From Roseicyclus sp041163945 (GTDB lineage: Bacteria; Pseudomonadota; Alphaproteobacteria; Rhodobacterales; Rhodobacteraceae), in contig JBEAQJ010000021.1 of the NCBI GenBank assembly GCA_041163945.1, positions 1-64,000 of the forward strand: 64,000 nucleotides of DNA. Direction: 5' to 3'. Shown here piece after piece: positions 17,536 to 26,193 of the stretch. The position numbers and the translations under genes are program-made. The notes below the pieces were generated by a model. That model was not told the origin of the DNA. It ran no database searches and saw only the letters and a list, made by a program, of their open reading frames with translations. Every line of letters begins with the position of its first letter. Positions within the stretch are counted from its first letter, which is position 1.

Positions 17536-18447
17536 ATGCCACTGACCATGAGCCGAGAGGTCTTTATCACCTGCGCTGTCACCGGGTCGGGGGCCACCCA
17601 AGACCGCAGCCCGCATGTGCCCCGCAGCCCCCAGGAGATCGCCGACAGCGCGATCGCGGCGGCGCGCGCGGGCGCGGCCATCGTGCATTGCCATGTGCGC
17701 GATCCCCACAGCGGGGCCCCATCGCGCCGGGTGGATCTGTACCGCGAGGTGACCGACCGCATCCGTTCCGCCGAGGTCGATGTGATCTTGAACCTGACCG
17801 CCGGCATGGGGGGGGATCTGGTTTTCGGCCCGACCGATGCGCCGTTGCCATTGAACCCCCGCGGCACCGATATGGGCAGCGCCGAGGATCGCGTGGCGCA
17901 TGTGGCCGAATGCCTGCCCGAGATCTGCACGCTGGATTGCGGCACGATGAATTTCGCCGAAGCCGATTACGTCATGACCAACACGCCGGGCATGCTGCGG
18001 GCCATGGGGCGCATGATGACCGAGCTGGGCGTCAAGCCCGAGATCGAAGCCTTCGACACCGGCCATCTGTGGTTTGCCAAGGAATTGGTGAAAGAGGGCG
18101 TTCTGGACAGCCCGGCCTTGGTGCAGCTGTGCATGGGCGTGCCCTGGGGGGCGCCCGATGATCTGAACACCTTTATGGCCATGGTCAACAACGTGCCGTC
18201 CGATTGGACCTTTTCGGCCTTTTCGCTGGGGCGCAACCAGATGGCCTATGCCGCGGCCGCCGTGCTGGCGGGGGGGCATGTGCGCGTCGGGCTGGAAGAC
18301 AATCTTTGGCTCGACAAGGGTGTGCTGGCCACCAACGCCCAGCTGGTCGAACGCGCCGTGGGCATCGTCGAACGGATGGGCGCCCGCGTGATGACCCCGG
18401 CCGAGGTGCGCGCCAAGCTGGGCCTGGTGAAGCGGGCCCCGCGATGA
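17536..18447 (+). CDS. cdhC: BKACE-family 3-keto acid cleavage enzyme (3-dehydrocarnitine cleavage, CdhC-like)
   Basis: The 303-residue protein belongs to the beta-keto acid cleavage family. Zinc ligands sit in HCHVRDP (residues 51-57) and the active-site region includes TLDCGTMNF, FDTGHLWFAKE and RVGLEDNLWLDKGVLATN. These match the Pseudomonas 3-dehydrocarnitine-cleaving enzyme as I recall it. The reaction takes 3-dehydrocarnitine and acetyl-CoA to betainyl-CoA and acetoacetate. ATG 17536 is preferred over ATG 17521 because AAAGGAC is spaced correctly before it. Its stop overlaps the SDR start. The neighbouring carnitine dehydrogenase makes its substrate and the attached thioesterase would use its product, so the function is well supported. 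Confidence 0.88.
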   Translation: MPLTMSREVFITCAVTGSGATQDRSPHVPRSPQEIADSAIAAARAGAAIVHCHVRDPHSGAPSRRVDLYREVTDRIRSAEVDVILNLTAGMGGDLVFGPTDAPLPLNPRGTDMGSAEDRVAHVAECLPEICTLDCGTMNFAEADYVMTNTPGMLRAMGRMMTELGVKPEIEAFDTGHLWFAKELVKEGVLDSPALVQLCMGVPWGAPDDLNTFMAMVNNVPSDWTFSAFSLGRNQMAYAAAAVLAGGHVRVGLEDNLWLDKGVLATNAQLVERAVGIVERMGARVMTPAEVRAKLGLVKRAPR

Positions 18448-19196
18448 GCCGCAGGGTGGTGATCACCGGGGGGGCTTCGGGCCTGGGCCGGGTCATGGCC
18501 GAGGCGTTCATGGCCGCCGGCGACCGCGTGGCGGTCTGTGATGCGGATGCGGCCGCCGTGGCGGCGGTGCCCCCCGCCATCCGTGCGCGTCAGGCCGATG
18601 TGACCGATCCGGCCGCGATGGACGCGTTTTTCGCCGGGATCGAGGCCGATTGGCAGGGGGCCGATGTGGTGATCGCGAACGCGGGCATCGGCGGCCCGGC
18701 CGGGCCGATCGAGACGCTGGGTTTTGAAGACTGGCAGCGCTGCCTGTCGGTCAATCTGGATGGGGCATTTCTGGCCTGTCGCTGGGCGGCGCGGGTGATG
18801 CGCGCGCAAGGGGCAGGGGTGATCTTGCTGACCAGCTCGGTCTCGGGGTTGTTCGGCTTTCCCTGGCGCACGCCCTATGTGGCGGCGAAATGGGGGATGG
18901 TGGGCCTGACCAAGGCGCTGGCCTCGGAACTGGGGCCGGCCGGGGTGCGGGTGAACGCGATCTGCCCCGGCGCCGTCGAAGGCCCGCGCATGGACCGGGT
19001 GGTGGCGATGGAGGCGCAGGCGCAGGGCCGGTCCGAAGCGGATGTGCGCGCGGGCTTCACCCAAGGGGTCGCGCTGCGCCGCTTCGTCACCGCCGATGAA
19101 GTGGCGGCCATGGCGCTGTTTCTGGCATCGCCCGCGGCGGCATCGATCAGCGGACAGGCCATGGCGGTGGATGGACATACCGAAAGGACAACATGA
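18444..19196 (+). CDS. SDR-family oxidoreductase
   Basis: This 250-residue short-chain dehydrogenase has the cofactor motif TGGASGLG, the NAGIG motif, a serine-containing LTSSVSG strand and the catalytic YVAAK. It overlaps the cdhC-like gene by 4 bp and the carnitine dehydrogenase fusion by 4 bp. Its job in a carnitine operon is not known to me. It could oxidise a hydroxy compound such as D-carnitine or 3-hydroxybutyrate. The latter would tie up the acetoacetate branch. I cannot choose between these from sequence. Confidence 0.85.
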   Translation: MSRRVVITGGASGLGRVMAEAFMAAGDRVAVCDADAAAVAAVPPAIRARQADVTDPAAMDAFFAGIEADWQGADVVIANAGIGGPAGPIETLGFEDWQRCLSVNLDGAFLACRWAARVMRAQGAGVILLTSSVSGLFGFPWRTPYVAAKWGMVGLTKALASELGPAGVRVNAICPGAVEGPRMDRVVAMEAQAQGRSEADVRAGFTQGVALRRFVTADEVAAMALFLASPAAASISGQAMAVDGHTERTT

Positions 19197-20614
19197 TGGC
19201 ACAAAAGGCGGCAATCATCGGGGGGGGCGTGATCGGCGGCGGCTGGGCGGCGCGCTTCTTGCTCAACGGCTGGGATGTGGCCGTGTTCGACCCCGACCCG
19301 GAAGCCCAACGCAAGATCGAGGCGGTGCTGGCCAATGCGCGCCGTTCGCTGCCGGGGCTGTACGAGCGCGCCCTGCCGCCCGAGGGGCGGCTGGCGTTTC
19401 ACACCGATCTGGCCCAAGCGGTGGCCGGTGCCGACTGGGTGCAGGAAAGCGTGCCCGAACGGCTGGATCTCAAGCACAAGGTTTTGGCCCAGATCAGGGA
19501 ACATGCCCCGGCCGAGGCCGTTTTGGGAAGTTCAACATCGGGCTTCAAACCATCAGAACTGAACGAAAAAAATGCGCGGGCGATTGTCGCGCACCCGTTC
19601 AACCCCGTCTATCTTCTGCCCTTGATCGAATTGGTGGGCGACGGGGATACCTGCCAGAAAGCGGCCGCGATCCTGCGCGGGATCGGGATGTATCCCTTGC
19701 TGGTGCGCAAGGAAATCGATGCCCATATCGCCGATCGCTTCCTTGAGGCCGTCTGGCGTGAGGCGCTGTGGCTGGTCAAGGACGGCATCGCCACCACCGC
19801 TGAAATCGACGAGGCGATCCGCATGGGTTTTGGCCTGCGGTGGGCGCAAATGGGCCTGTTCGAAACCTATCGCATCGCCGGCGGCGAGGCCGGCATGCGT
19901 CATTTCATGGCCCAGTTCGGTCCCTGCCTGACATGGCCCTGGACCAAGCTGATGGATGTGCCCGAATTCACCGACGAGCTGGTCGAGCTGATCGCCGGCC
20001 AATCAGACGCACAATCCGGCCACCGGACGATCCGCGAACTGGAGCGGTTGCGCGATGACAATCTGGTGGGCATCCTGCGTGCGCTCAAACGCACGGGAAG
20101 CGGCGCGGGCGGCGTGATCAATGCCCATGAGGCGCTGTTGCCGCGCCGCGCGACCGGGCCGGATGGGTTGCCCGTGACGGTCGAGATGCAAGTGCCGACC
20201 AGCTTTGTCGACTATAACGGCCACATGAACGAGGCCCCCTATCTCGAGGTGTCGGCGCGCGCCTCGGATCGCTTCATGGAACTGATCGGGGCGGATGCCG
20301 CCTATATCGCGGGCGGTTTGAGCTATTTCACCGCGGAAAACCACATTCGCTATTTCGCCGAGATCGACATCGGCGCCCACATCACGGTGACCACGCAGGC
20401 CTTGGGCGGGGATGGGCGCAAGCTGCATCTGCTGAACAAGATCTGGACCGACGGCGACAGCCCCGCAGCGACCGTCGAGACGCTTTTGTTGCATGTCGAT
20501 CTGTCCACGCGGCGCGTTTTGGCGCCCGCGGGCGTCGTGGCCGAACGCGCGGCAGGGTTTGTCGCCGCCCATGCGGACCATCCCCGGCCCGATCGGCTGG
20601 TCATCACGGTCTAG
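19193..20614 (+). CDS. L-carnitine 3-dehydrogenase fused to betainyl-CoA thioesterase (CdhA-CdhB type)
   Basis: The 473-residue protein has two parts. Residues 1-315 are a 3-hydroxyacyl-CoA-dehydrogenase-like NAD enzyme (IIGGGVIGGGWAARFLLNG, then FNPVYLLPLIELVGD) as in L-carnitine dehydrogenases. Residues about 334-465 are a hotdog thioesterase with VPTSFVDYNGHMNEAPYL. In Pseudomonas these activities are separate proteins, CdhA and CdhB. The first oxidises L-carnitine to 3-dehydrocarnitine, and the second releases glycine betaine from betainyl-CoA, bracketing the CdhC step. The gene is the last of the plus-strand operon and faces the ABC transporter genes. Confidence 0.9.
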   Translation: MMAQKAAIIGGGVIGGGWAARFLLNGWDVAVFDPDPEAQRKIEAVLANARRSLPGLYERALPPEGRLAFHTDLAQAVAGADWVQESVPERLDLKHKVLAQIREHAPAEAVLGSSTSGFKPSELNEKNARAIVAHPFNPVYLLPLIELVGDGDTCQKAAAILRGIGMYPLLVRKEIDAHIADRFLEAVWREALWLVKDGIATTAEIDEAIRMGFGLRWAQMGLFETYRIAGGEAGMRHFMAQFGPCLTWPWTKLMDVPEFTDELVELIAGQSDAQSGHRTIRELERLRDDNLVGILRALKRTGSGAGGVINAHEALLPRRATGPDGLPVTVEMQVPTSFVDYNGHMNEAPYLEVSARASDRFMELIGADAAYIAGGLSYFTAENHIRYFAEIDIGAHITVTTQALGGDGRKLHLLNKIWTDGDSPAATVETLLLHVDLSTRRVLAPAGVVAERAAGFVAAHADHPRPDRLVITV

Positions 20615-20631
20615 GGCCCGTCTCGCGGGCC
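20615..20631. terminator. short hairpin after the carnitine operon
   Basis: GGCCCG and CGGGCC pair around TCTCG directly after the TAG of the carnitine dehydrogenase fusion, in the 30-bp gap between convergent operons. There is no T-run, so intrinsic termination would be weak; it may simply protect the 3' end. Confidence 0.35.
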
Positions 20632-20644
20632 AAAGCGGCCCGGA

Positions 20645-22270
20645 TCAGCCGGCGGCGCCGGCGGCGCGGCGGTCCAACAGGCGGGTCAGCCAGTCGGGGT
20701 CCATCTCGGGCACCGAGGACAGCAACAGCTCGGTATAGGGCTCATGGGGGGGGGCGAACATCTGGGCCTTCGGGCCCTGTTCGATCACCCGGCCTTTTTG
20801 CATCACCACCACATCATCGGCGATGGCGCGCACCGTGGCCAGATCATGGGTGATGAACATGTAGGCCAGGCCGAATTCATCTTGTAGCCGCGTCAACAGC
20901 TTCAAGATGCCTTCCTGAACGATCTGGTCGAGCGCCGATGTCACCTCGTCGCAGATGATGATCTTGGGCTCGGCGGCCAACGCCCGGGCAATGCCGATGC
21001 GCTGTTTCTGACCGCCGGACAATTCGCCCGGCAACCGGTCGATATAGGTGTCGGGGTCCAGTTCGATCAGCTGCAACAGATCGCGCACCCGCGTTTCCAG
21101 GGCGCGCCCCGACAGGCCCAGATACATTTGCGCCGGCCGTCCGATCAATTCGCGCAACCGCAGCTTGGGGTTCAGCGCCGTATCGGCCATCTGGTAGATC
21201 ATCTGCACCTGCCGCAGCTGATCGCGCGTGCGCGATTTCAGCGCCGGCGGCAGGGCCGCGCCTTGGAACAGCACCGCGCCCGATTGCGGTGGCAAAAGCC
21301 CGGTGATGACGCGCGCGGCGGTGGATTTCCCCGACCCGCTTTCCCCGACGACCGCGACGGTGCGGCCTGCGTGGATGTCGAAGCTGACATCGTCAAGCAC
21401 CGGAATCTTGCCATAGGCGGCGCTGACATTGCGCACCGACAGGATCGGGGCATCTTGCGGGGTGGGCTGCGCCGGGCGGGCAAAGCTGCGCACCGCCCAA
21501 AGCGATTTGGTGTAGGCCTCGCGCGGGGCGGCCAGCATGGTGCGGGTGTCGGCTTCTTCCACCTCGTGGCCGCGCAGCAGCACCTTGATGCGGTCGGCCG
21601 CCTGCGCCACGACCGCCAGATCATGGGTGATGTAGATGGCGGCGGTGTCGAACTGGCGCACGATGTCGCGGATCGCGGCCAGAACCTCGATCTGGGTGGT
21701 CACATCCAGCGCCGTGGTCGGTTCGTCGAAAATGATCAGATCGGGGCGACAGGCCATCGCCATCGCGGTCATCGCGCGCTGCAATTGGCCGCCCGACACC
21801 TGATGGGGGTAACGAAACCCGATCTCTTCGGGGTTGGGCAGTTGCATGCGCCGGTAAAGATCGACGGCATCGTGTTCGGCGCGCGCCCGGTCCATCACGC
21901 CGTGAATGACGGGTGCTTCGCAATACTGGTCGATCAGGCGATGGGCCGGGTTGAAACTGGCGGCGGCCGATTGCGCCACATAGGCGATGCGCGCCCCGCG
22001 CAAGGCGCGGCGTTCCGCTTCGGGGGCGGTGCGCAGGTCGATCCCGTCGAACAGGATGCTTCCCCCCGATATGCGGCAGCCATCGCGGGCAAAACCCATC
22101 GCGGCAAGCCCCACGGTGGATTTGCCCGCGCCCGATTCCCCGATCAGCCCCAGCACTTCGCCCTTGTGCAGGGTCAGGTCGATGCCCTTGACGATTTCGG
22201 TCCAGCCGTCGCCGGCGCGGCCTTCGATGCGCAGGCCCTCGATCTTCAGCAATACCTCGCGGCCCATCAT
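20645..22270 (-). CDS. peptide/opine-type ABC transporter, fused double ATPase (DppD-DppF type)
   Basis: The 541-residue protein is two ATP-binding cassettes in tandem. Walker A motifs are GESGAGKST and GESGSGKST, signatures are VSGGQLQR and LSGGQKQR, and Walker B motifs are LIIFDEPT and IIICDEVT. The fusion replaces separate DppD and DppF subunits. ATG 22270 overlaps the permease stop by 4 bp, and ATG 22267 is an alternative. It energises the two permeases and the solute-binding protein encoded upstream. The transporter sits next to the carnitine operon and may import a related amine, but this family also carries peptides, opines and nickel. Confidence 0.9.
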   Translation of the reverse strand: MMGREVLLKIEGLRIEGRAGDGWTEIVKGIDLTLHKGEVLGLIGESGAGKSTVGLAAMGFARDGCRISGGSILFDGIDLRTAPEAERRALRGARIAYVAQSAAASFNPAHRLIDQYCEAPVIHGVMDRARAEHDAVDLYRRMQLPNPEEIGFRYPHQVSGGQLQRAMTAMAMACRPDLIIFDEPTTALDVTTQIEVLAAIRDIVRQFDTAAIYITHDLAVVAQAADRIKVLLRGHEVEEADTRTMLAAPREAYTKSLWAVRSFARPAQPTPQDAPILSVRNVSAAYGKIPVLDDVSFDIHAGRTVAVVGESGSGKSTAARVITGLLPPQSGAVLFQGAALPPALKSRTRDQLRQVQMIYQMADTALNPKLRLRELIGRPAQMYLGLSGRALETRVRDLLQLIELDPDTYIDRLPGELSGGQKQRIGIARALAAEPKIIICDEVTSALDQIVQEGILKLLTRLQDEFGLAYMFITHDLATVRAIADDVVVMQKGRVIEQGPKAQMFAPPHEPYTELLLSSVPEMDPDWLTRLLDRRAAGAAG

Positions 22271-23187
22271 GCTTGCTCCTTCAGGCCCGAGGCGCGGTGA
22301 AGCTGCCAATCGACGACGAAATTCACCGCGACCGTCAACAGCGCGATGCAGCCCGCCGGCAACAGCGGCGTCACATCCCCAAAGGTGATCAGCGTGGCGT
22401 TGTCCTTGACCATGCTGCCCCAATCGGCGGTGGGCGGCTGGATGCCCAGCCCCAGGAACGACAGCGACGATATCGACAGGAACACGAAGCAAAAGCGCAG
22501 GCCGAATTCGGCCACCAGCGGTGCCATCGCATTGGGCAGGATTTCGCGCCGGATCAAGAACCATGACCCTTCGCCCCGCAGCCGCGCAGCTTCGATGTAG
22601 TCCATCACCACGATGCCTTGGGCCACCGCGCGCGCCAGTCGGAACACCCGTGTCGCATCAACCGCCGCGATGACCAGGATCAGCGTCAACACCGATGTGC
22701 CGAAGATCGTCAGCAGCAACAGCGAAAAGATCAGGGCCGGGATCGCCATCAAGGCATCCACGAAACGCGACAGCCCCTGATCGATCCAGCCGCCGACCAG
22801 CGCCGCCCAAAGCCCCAGCACCGCCCCCACCACAAAGGCCAGCGCCGTTGTCACAAAGGCGATGCCCACCGTGTTGCGGGCGCCAAATATCAACCGCGAA
22901 AGCATGTCGCGCCCGATCCGGTCGGTGCCCAAGGGATGGGCGGCCGACCAGGCCTGGAACTGGCCCCCGACGATTTCGCGTTCGGGAAAGGGCGCAAGTA
23001 CAGGGGCCGCGATGGCCACGGCGGCATAGATCAAGATGACCAGAACGCCGAAGGCCGCGGTCAGGGGAATGTCTTGCGCGATGGCGCCCGCAGGCCCCGA
23101 CAGGGTGGCCCGCGCGCCGGCACGCGCCATCCATGCGATGGCAAACAGCCCGGCCAACCCAAGGGTTACGGAGAGGGCAAAACCCAT
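22267..23187 (-). CDS. ABC transporter permease, DppC-like
   Basis: This 306-residue inner-membrane protein has an N-terminal membrane segment, the DppC-type periplasmic loop with HPLGTDRIGRDMLSRLI, and a cluster of transmembrane helices with the ATPase-coupling region EAARLRGEGSWFLIRREILPN. It overlaps the ATPase start by 4 bp and follows the other permease by 4 bp. It forms half of the import channel. Start ATG 23187. Confidence 0.9.
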   Translation of the reverse strand: MGFALSVTLGLAGLFAIAWMARAGARATLSGPAGAIAQDIPLTAAFGVLVILIYAAVAIAAPVLAPFPEREIVGGQFQAWSAAHPLGTDRIGRDMLSRLIFGARNTVGIAFVTTALAFVVGAVLGLWAALVGGWIDQGLSRFVDALMAIPALIFSLLLLTIFGTSVLTLILVIAAVDATRVFRLARAVAQGIVVMDYIEAARLRGEGSWFLIRREILPNAMAPLVAEFGLRFCFVFLSISSLSFLGLGIQPPTADWGSMVKDNATLITFGDVTPLLPAGCIALLTVAVNFVVDWQLHRASGLKEQA

Positions 23188-23191
23188 GGCG

Positions 23192-24133
23192 CTATCTCCG
23201 GTGCATCAGGCGGGGATTGGTGATCGTCGACAGCACGTCGGCGATCAGGTTCAGCGCCACATAGGCCGCCGCAAAGATCAGCGCGACCGCCTGCACCACG
23301 GCGATGTCGCGGTTCGACACCGCATCCACCATCAGCTGCCCAAGACCGGGATAGACAAACACCACCTCGACCACCACGACGCCGGTGATCAGATACGCCA
23401 GGTTCAGCGCGATCACGTTGATGATGGGCGCCAGCGCGTTGGGCAGGGCATGGCGCAGCACGATGCGCAGCGGCGACATGCCCTTGAGGCGGGCCATTTC
23501 GATGTAGGGGCTGGCCAACAGGTTGATGATGGCCGCCCGCGTCATGCGCATCATATGCGCCGTGACCACCAGCATCAGCGTCAGCGCGGGCAGGAAGGTC
23601 ATGTAAAGACGGTCGCCGAAATCGGTGGTGGGGTTGATGCGCACCATCGAGGGAAAGATGCCCGTCTGTGCCAGCCACAGCACCAGGATATAGGCCACGA
23701 AGAATTCGGGAAAGGAAATCGCCGTCAGCGCGCCGGCATTGGCCGCCCGGTCAAAGATCGAATTGCGCCACAAGGCCGCCAATATGCCCAAGATCAGCGA
23801 GATCGGCACCGACAGCGCGGCGGCATAAAGTGCCAGGAACACGGTGTTGCCCAGGCGCGCGGCGATCAGGTCGGAAATCGGGCGGCCATTGGCCAAGGAT
23901 ACGCCGAAATCCCCCGTCAGCGCGGCGGTCAGCCAGTTCCAGTAGCGCAGCGGCGCAGGCTCGTTCAGGCCCAGCTGGTTGCGCAGCGCGGCCACGGTTT
24001 CCGGCGTGGCCGACTGGCCCAAAAGCTGCGTGGCCAGATCGCCCGGCAAAAGCTCGGTCGCCCAGAAGATCACCAATGAGACGATCAACAAAAGCCCGAT
24101 CCCCAGCGCGATACGCGCCAGGATCATCCGCAT
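23192..24133 (-). CDS. ABC transporter permease, DppB-like
   Basis: The 313-residue permease begins MRMILARIALGIGLLL and shows the DppB N-terminal helix, GDLATQLLG region, and the coupling loop EMARLKGMSPLRIVLRHALPN. Start ATG 24133 is chosen because the open frame above it runs into the intergenic hairpin and encodes no family sequence. GTG 24136 is also possible. It pairs with the DppC-like protein. Confidence 0.9.
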   Translation of the reverse strand: MRMILARIALGIGLLLIVSLVIFWATELLPGDLATQLLGQSATPETVAALRNQLGLNEPAPLRYWNWLTAALTGDFGVSLANGRPISDLIAARLGNTVFLALYAAALSVPISLILGILAALWRNSIFDRAANAGALTAISFPEFFVAYILVLWLAQTGIFPSMVRINPTTDFGDRLYMTFLPALTLMLVVTAHMMRMTRAAIINLLASPYIEMARLKGMSPLRIVLRHALPNALAPIINVIALNLAYLITGVVVVEVVFVYPGLGQLMVDAVSNRDIAVVQAVALIFAAAYVALNLIADVLSTITNPRLMHRR

Positions 24134-24174
24134 CACATTCGACAGGGTTCCGTCCTCCGCATGGCCGGAAAGGG

Positions 24175-24204
24175 GCCCCCCGGTGCGGTCGCGCACCGGG
24201 GGGC
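24175..24204 (-). terminator. strong hairpin between solute-binding-protein gene and permease gene
   Basis: A perfect 13-bp stem, GCCCCCCGGTGCG pairing with its complement, closes a 4-nt loop. It lies 10 bp after the stop of the solute-binding-protein gene on the transcribed strand and 41 bp before the permease start. No T-run follows. Such stems commonly stabilise the binding-protein mRNA or partly stop transcription, so that more binding protein than permease is made. Confidence 0.7.
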
Positions 24205-24213
24205 GTTCGTCGG

Positions 24214-25797
24214 TTACGCCATCCACCAGCGCTCGACGCAACGGAACCCGTCAAAGTTCCAGTTGGCCGAGATGCGGTCAGGGGTGGCGACGCCGTTGGA
24301 CACGGCCATCACGTAGTTGTTGTACATCGGGATGATGGTCGAGCCTTCGAAGGACACCAGCTGCTGCATCTCTTGATACATTTCGCGGCGGCGGTCTTCG
24401 TTGATTTCCGAACGTGCGGCCACCAACAGCTCGTTGAAGCGCGCATTGTCCCAGAAGCTTTCGTTCCATGCCCCGCCGGCCGCATATGCGGTGGTGAACA
24501 TGTGATCCTCGACCGCGCGGCCGCCCCAATAGGTGGCGCAGAAGGGCGAGTTGCCGTTGGGGTTCAGCCAGACATTGTCCCAGTAGCCGTCGTTGGGCAC
24601 CCGGTCGACGGTCATGTTGATGCCAGCTGCGCGCGCGGTTTCCGAGAACATGGCCCCCGCATCGACCGCACCCGAGAACGCGGCGTCGGCCACCGAAATG
24701 GTGACATCGAGGCTGCTCAACCCGGCTTGCTGCAGATAGTAGCGCGCCTTGTCCGGATCATAGGTCTTGGCTTCCATTTCCGCATGGAAATAGCGGTTGG
24801 CCGGACCGATCGGGTTGTCGTTGGCCACCGCACCATGGCCGCCCAGGATGACATCGACCATCGCTTGGCGATCGATGGCGTATTTCAGCGCCAGACGGAT
24901 GTTGTTGTCGCTGTAGGGCGCGGCGCGGCTGTCCATCGGGAAGCCGTAATGCGCATTGCCCGGGATCGACAGGATGCGTGCGACACCGCGGCTTTCCAGC
25001 ATGCCGATGGTGGCCGGATCGACCTGGTCGATCAGGTTCACTTCGCCGGTGATCAGCGCGTTCAGACGCGCCGCCGCATCGAGGATCGACACCAGTTCGA
25101 TCCGGTCAAACCAGGCGCGGTCCGATTTCCAGTAATTGGGGTTGCGGTTCAGCGTGGCCTGAACCCCATGCTCGAAGCTTTCGACGATGTAGCCGCCGCA
25201 GCCGTCGGTCGAGTTGACGTCGATCTTGCCGCCCATGCTGGGCATGATCGGAATGTGATAATCCGTCATCAGATAGGGCAGGTCGGCGTTGGGGGCTTCC
25301 AGCGTGACGACGACGTTGTTGCCGTCCACCCGCACATCGGTGATTGCGGCCAGCAGCGGCTTGATGACCGATGTCGTATCATCGCCGCGGTGATGGTTGA
25401 TCGAGGCCACGACATCATCGGGCGTCAGCGTCTTGCCGGAATGGAAGCTCACGCCCTGACGGATCGGGAACACCCAGGTCACACCGTCGCTGCTCGACCA
25501 GCTTTCCGCGATCTCGGGGTGCAGCTGTCCGTCGGAACCCACCTCGATCAGGTAGTTGTGACGCGCGGCGGCAAAGGTCTGGACATACAGCTGATCCCAC
25601 AGGCCGGGATCCAGCGTATCGGTGGTCGAACCATGACCGATCCCGATGCGGAAGGTGCCGCCGCGGGTCTGCGCCTGGGCGCTGCGGGTGGTGTGCGGCA
25701 GAATCAGGCCAGCCGCCCCGACCGCTGCCGCGCCTTTCAGCACGCCGCGTCGGCTAAGCGGGGCAAACCCCTGACCTGTTGTGGTGAATTCCGTCAT
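24214..25797 (-). CDS. ABC transporter solute-binding protein, family 5 (dipeptide/opine type)
   Basis: This 527-residue protein carries a twin-arginine style signal (SRRGVLKGAAAVGAAG, cleavage near AQAQT) and the family-5 fold with LDPGLWDQLYVQ near the start and IRLALKYAIDRQAMVDVIL in the middle. ATG 25797 follows an AGGGAGA ribosome site. It is first in the operon, with a 396-bp leader and promoter region upstream, and is separated from the permeases by a strong hairpin. It captures the substrate in the periplasm. Ligand unknown; Tat export may mean it folds in the cytoplasm before export. Confidence 0.9.
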   Translation of the reverse strand: MTEFTTTGQGFAPLSRRGVLKGAAAVGAAGLILPHTTRSAQAQTRGGTFRIGIGHGSTTDTLDPGLWDQLYVQTFAAARHNYLIEVGSDGQLHPEIAESWSSSDGVTWVFPIRQGVSFHSGKTLTPDDVVASINHHRGDDTTSVIKPLLAAITDVRVDGNNVVVTLEAPNADLPYLMTDYHIPIMPSMGGKIDVNSTDGCGGYIVESFEHGVQATLNRNPNYWKSDRAWFDRIELVSILDAAARLNALITGEVNLIDQVDPATIGMLESRGVARILSIPGNAHYGFPMDSRAAPYSDNNIRLALKYAIDRQAMVDVILGGHGAVANDNPIGPANRYFHAEMEAKTYDPDKARYYLQQAGLSSLDVTISVADAAFSGAVDAGAMFSETARAAGINMTVDRVPNDGYWDNVWLNPNGNSPFCATYWGGRAVEDHMFTTAYAAGGAWNESFWDNARFNELLVAARSEINEDRRREMYQEMQQLVSFEGSTIIPMYNNYVMAVSNGVATPDRISANWNFDGFRCVERWWMA

Positions 25798-26193
25798 GTG
25801 TCGTCTCCCTGTGGTGCGGGCTGCCGGTTGTTTCCTGCAGCCTTGGTCGTTTTGGTGTGCCACGGCGGCTGTTGCCGGTCCGCAGCGTTGTGATCCTCGC
25901 GTCATGCGGGCCGCGGCCCTGTGCCGATGCCCTTTGTGGCAAAGCCCGCGACGTCGTTGTGTCAGCGTGATCCACATTCGTGACGATAAGCTGACAACGC
26001 CTCACCACAAACACATAACAAAAAATTCTTCGCAATTACGACGAAAAAATTCGTGTTCCTGTAAGCCTGGGCGCTCAGGCTTCGCCCATCAGATGTGGGG
26101 GGGGCCGTCCGGCTTGGTCGCAGAGGTTTCCATCATCATGCGCCACGGCGGAGGGAATCGGCGGGCCCCGATACCGGGCCCGCCGCGCCATAT
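25798..26193. other. 396-bp intergenic region, promoter of the dipeptide-type importer
   Basis: The right end holds a GC-rich hairpin (26159-26185) that belongs to the hydrolase gene. The middle (25960-26060) is AT-rich and carries several dyads: CGTTGTGTCAGC against GCTGACAACG (25955-25999, one bulged base), an imperfect 20-bp palindrome at 26026-26045, and ACGAA/TTCGT around AAAA (26041-26054). This is the likely promoter and operator area for the minus-strand importer operon. No gene is convincing here. Confidence 0.6.
26159..26185 (-). terminator. GC-rich terminator-like hairpin after the hydrolase gene
   Basis: Ten-base arms CGGCGGGCCC and GGGCCCGCCG flank a 7-nt loop, 8 bp after the stop of the fumarylacetoacetate-hydrolase-family gene on the minus strand. 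No T-run follows, so it may rely on Rho or only stabilise the transcript. Confidence 0.6.
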
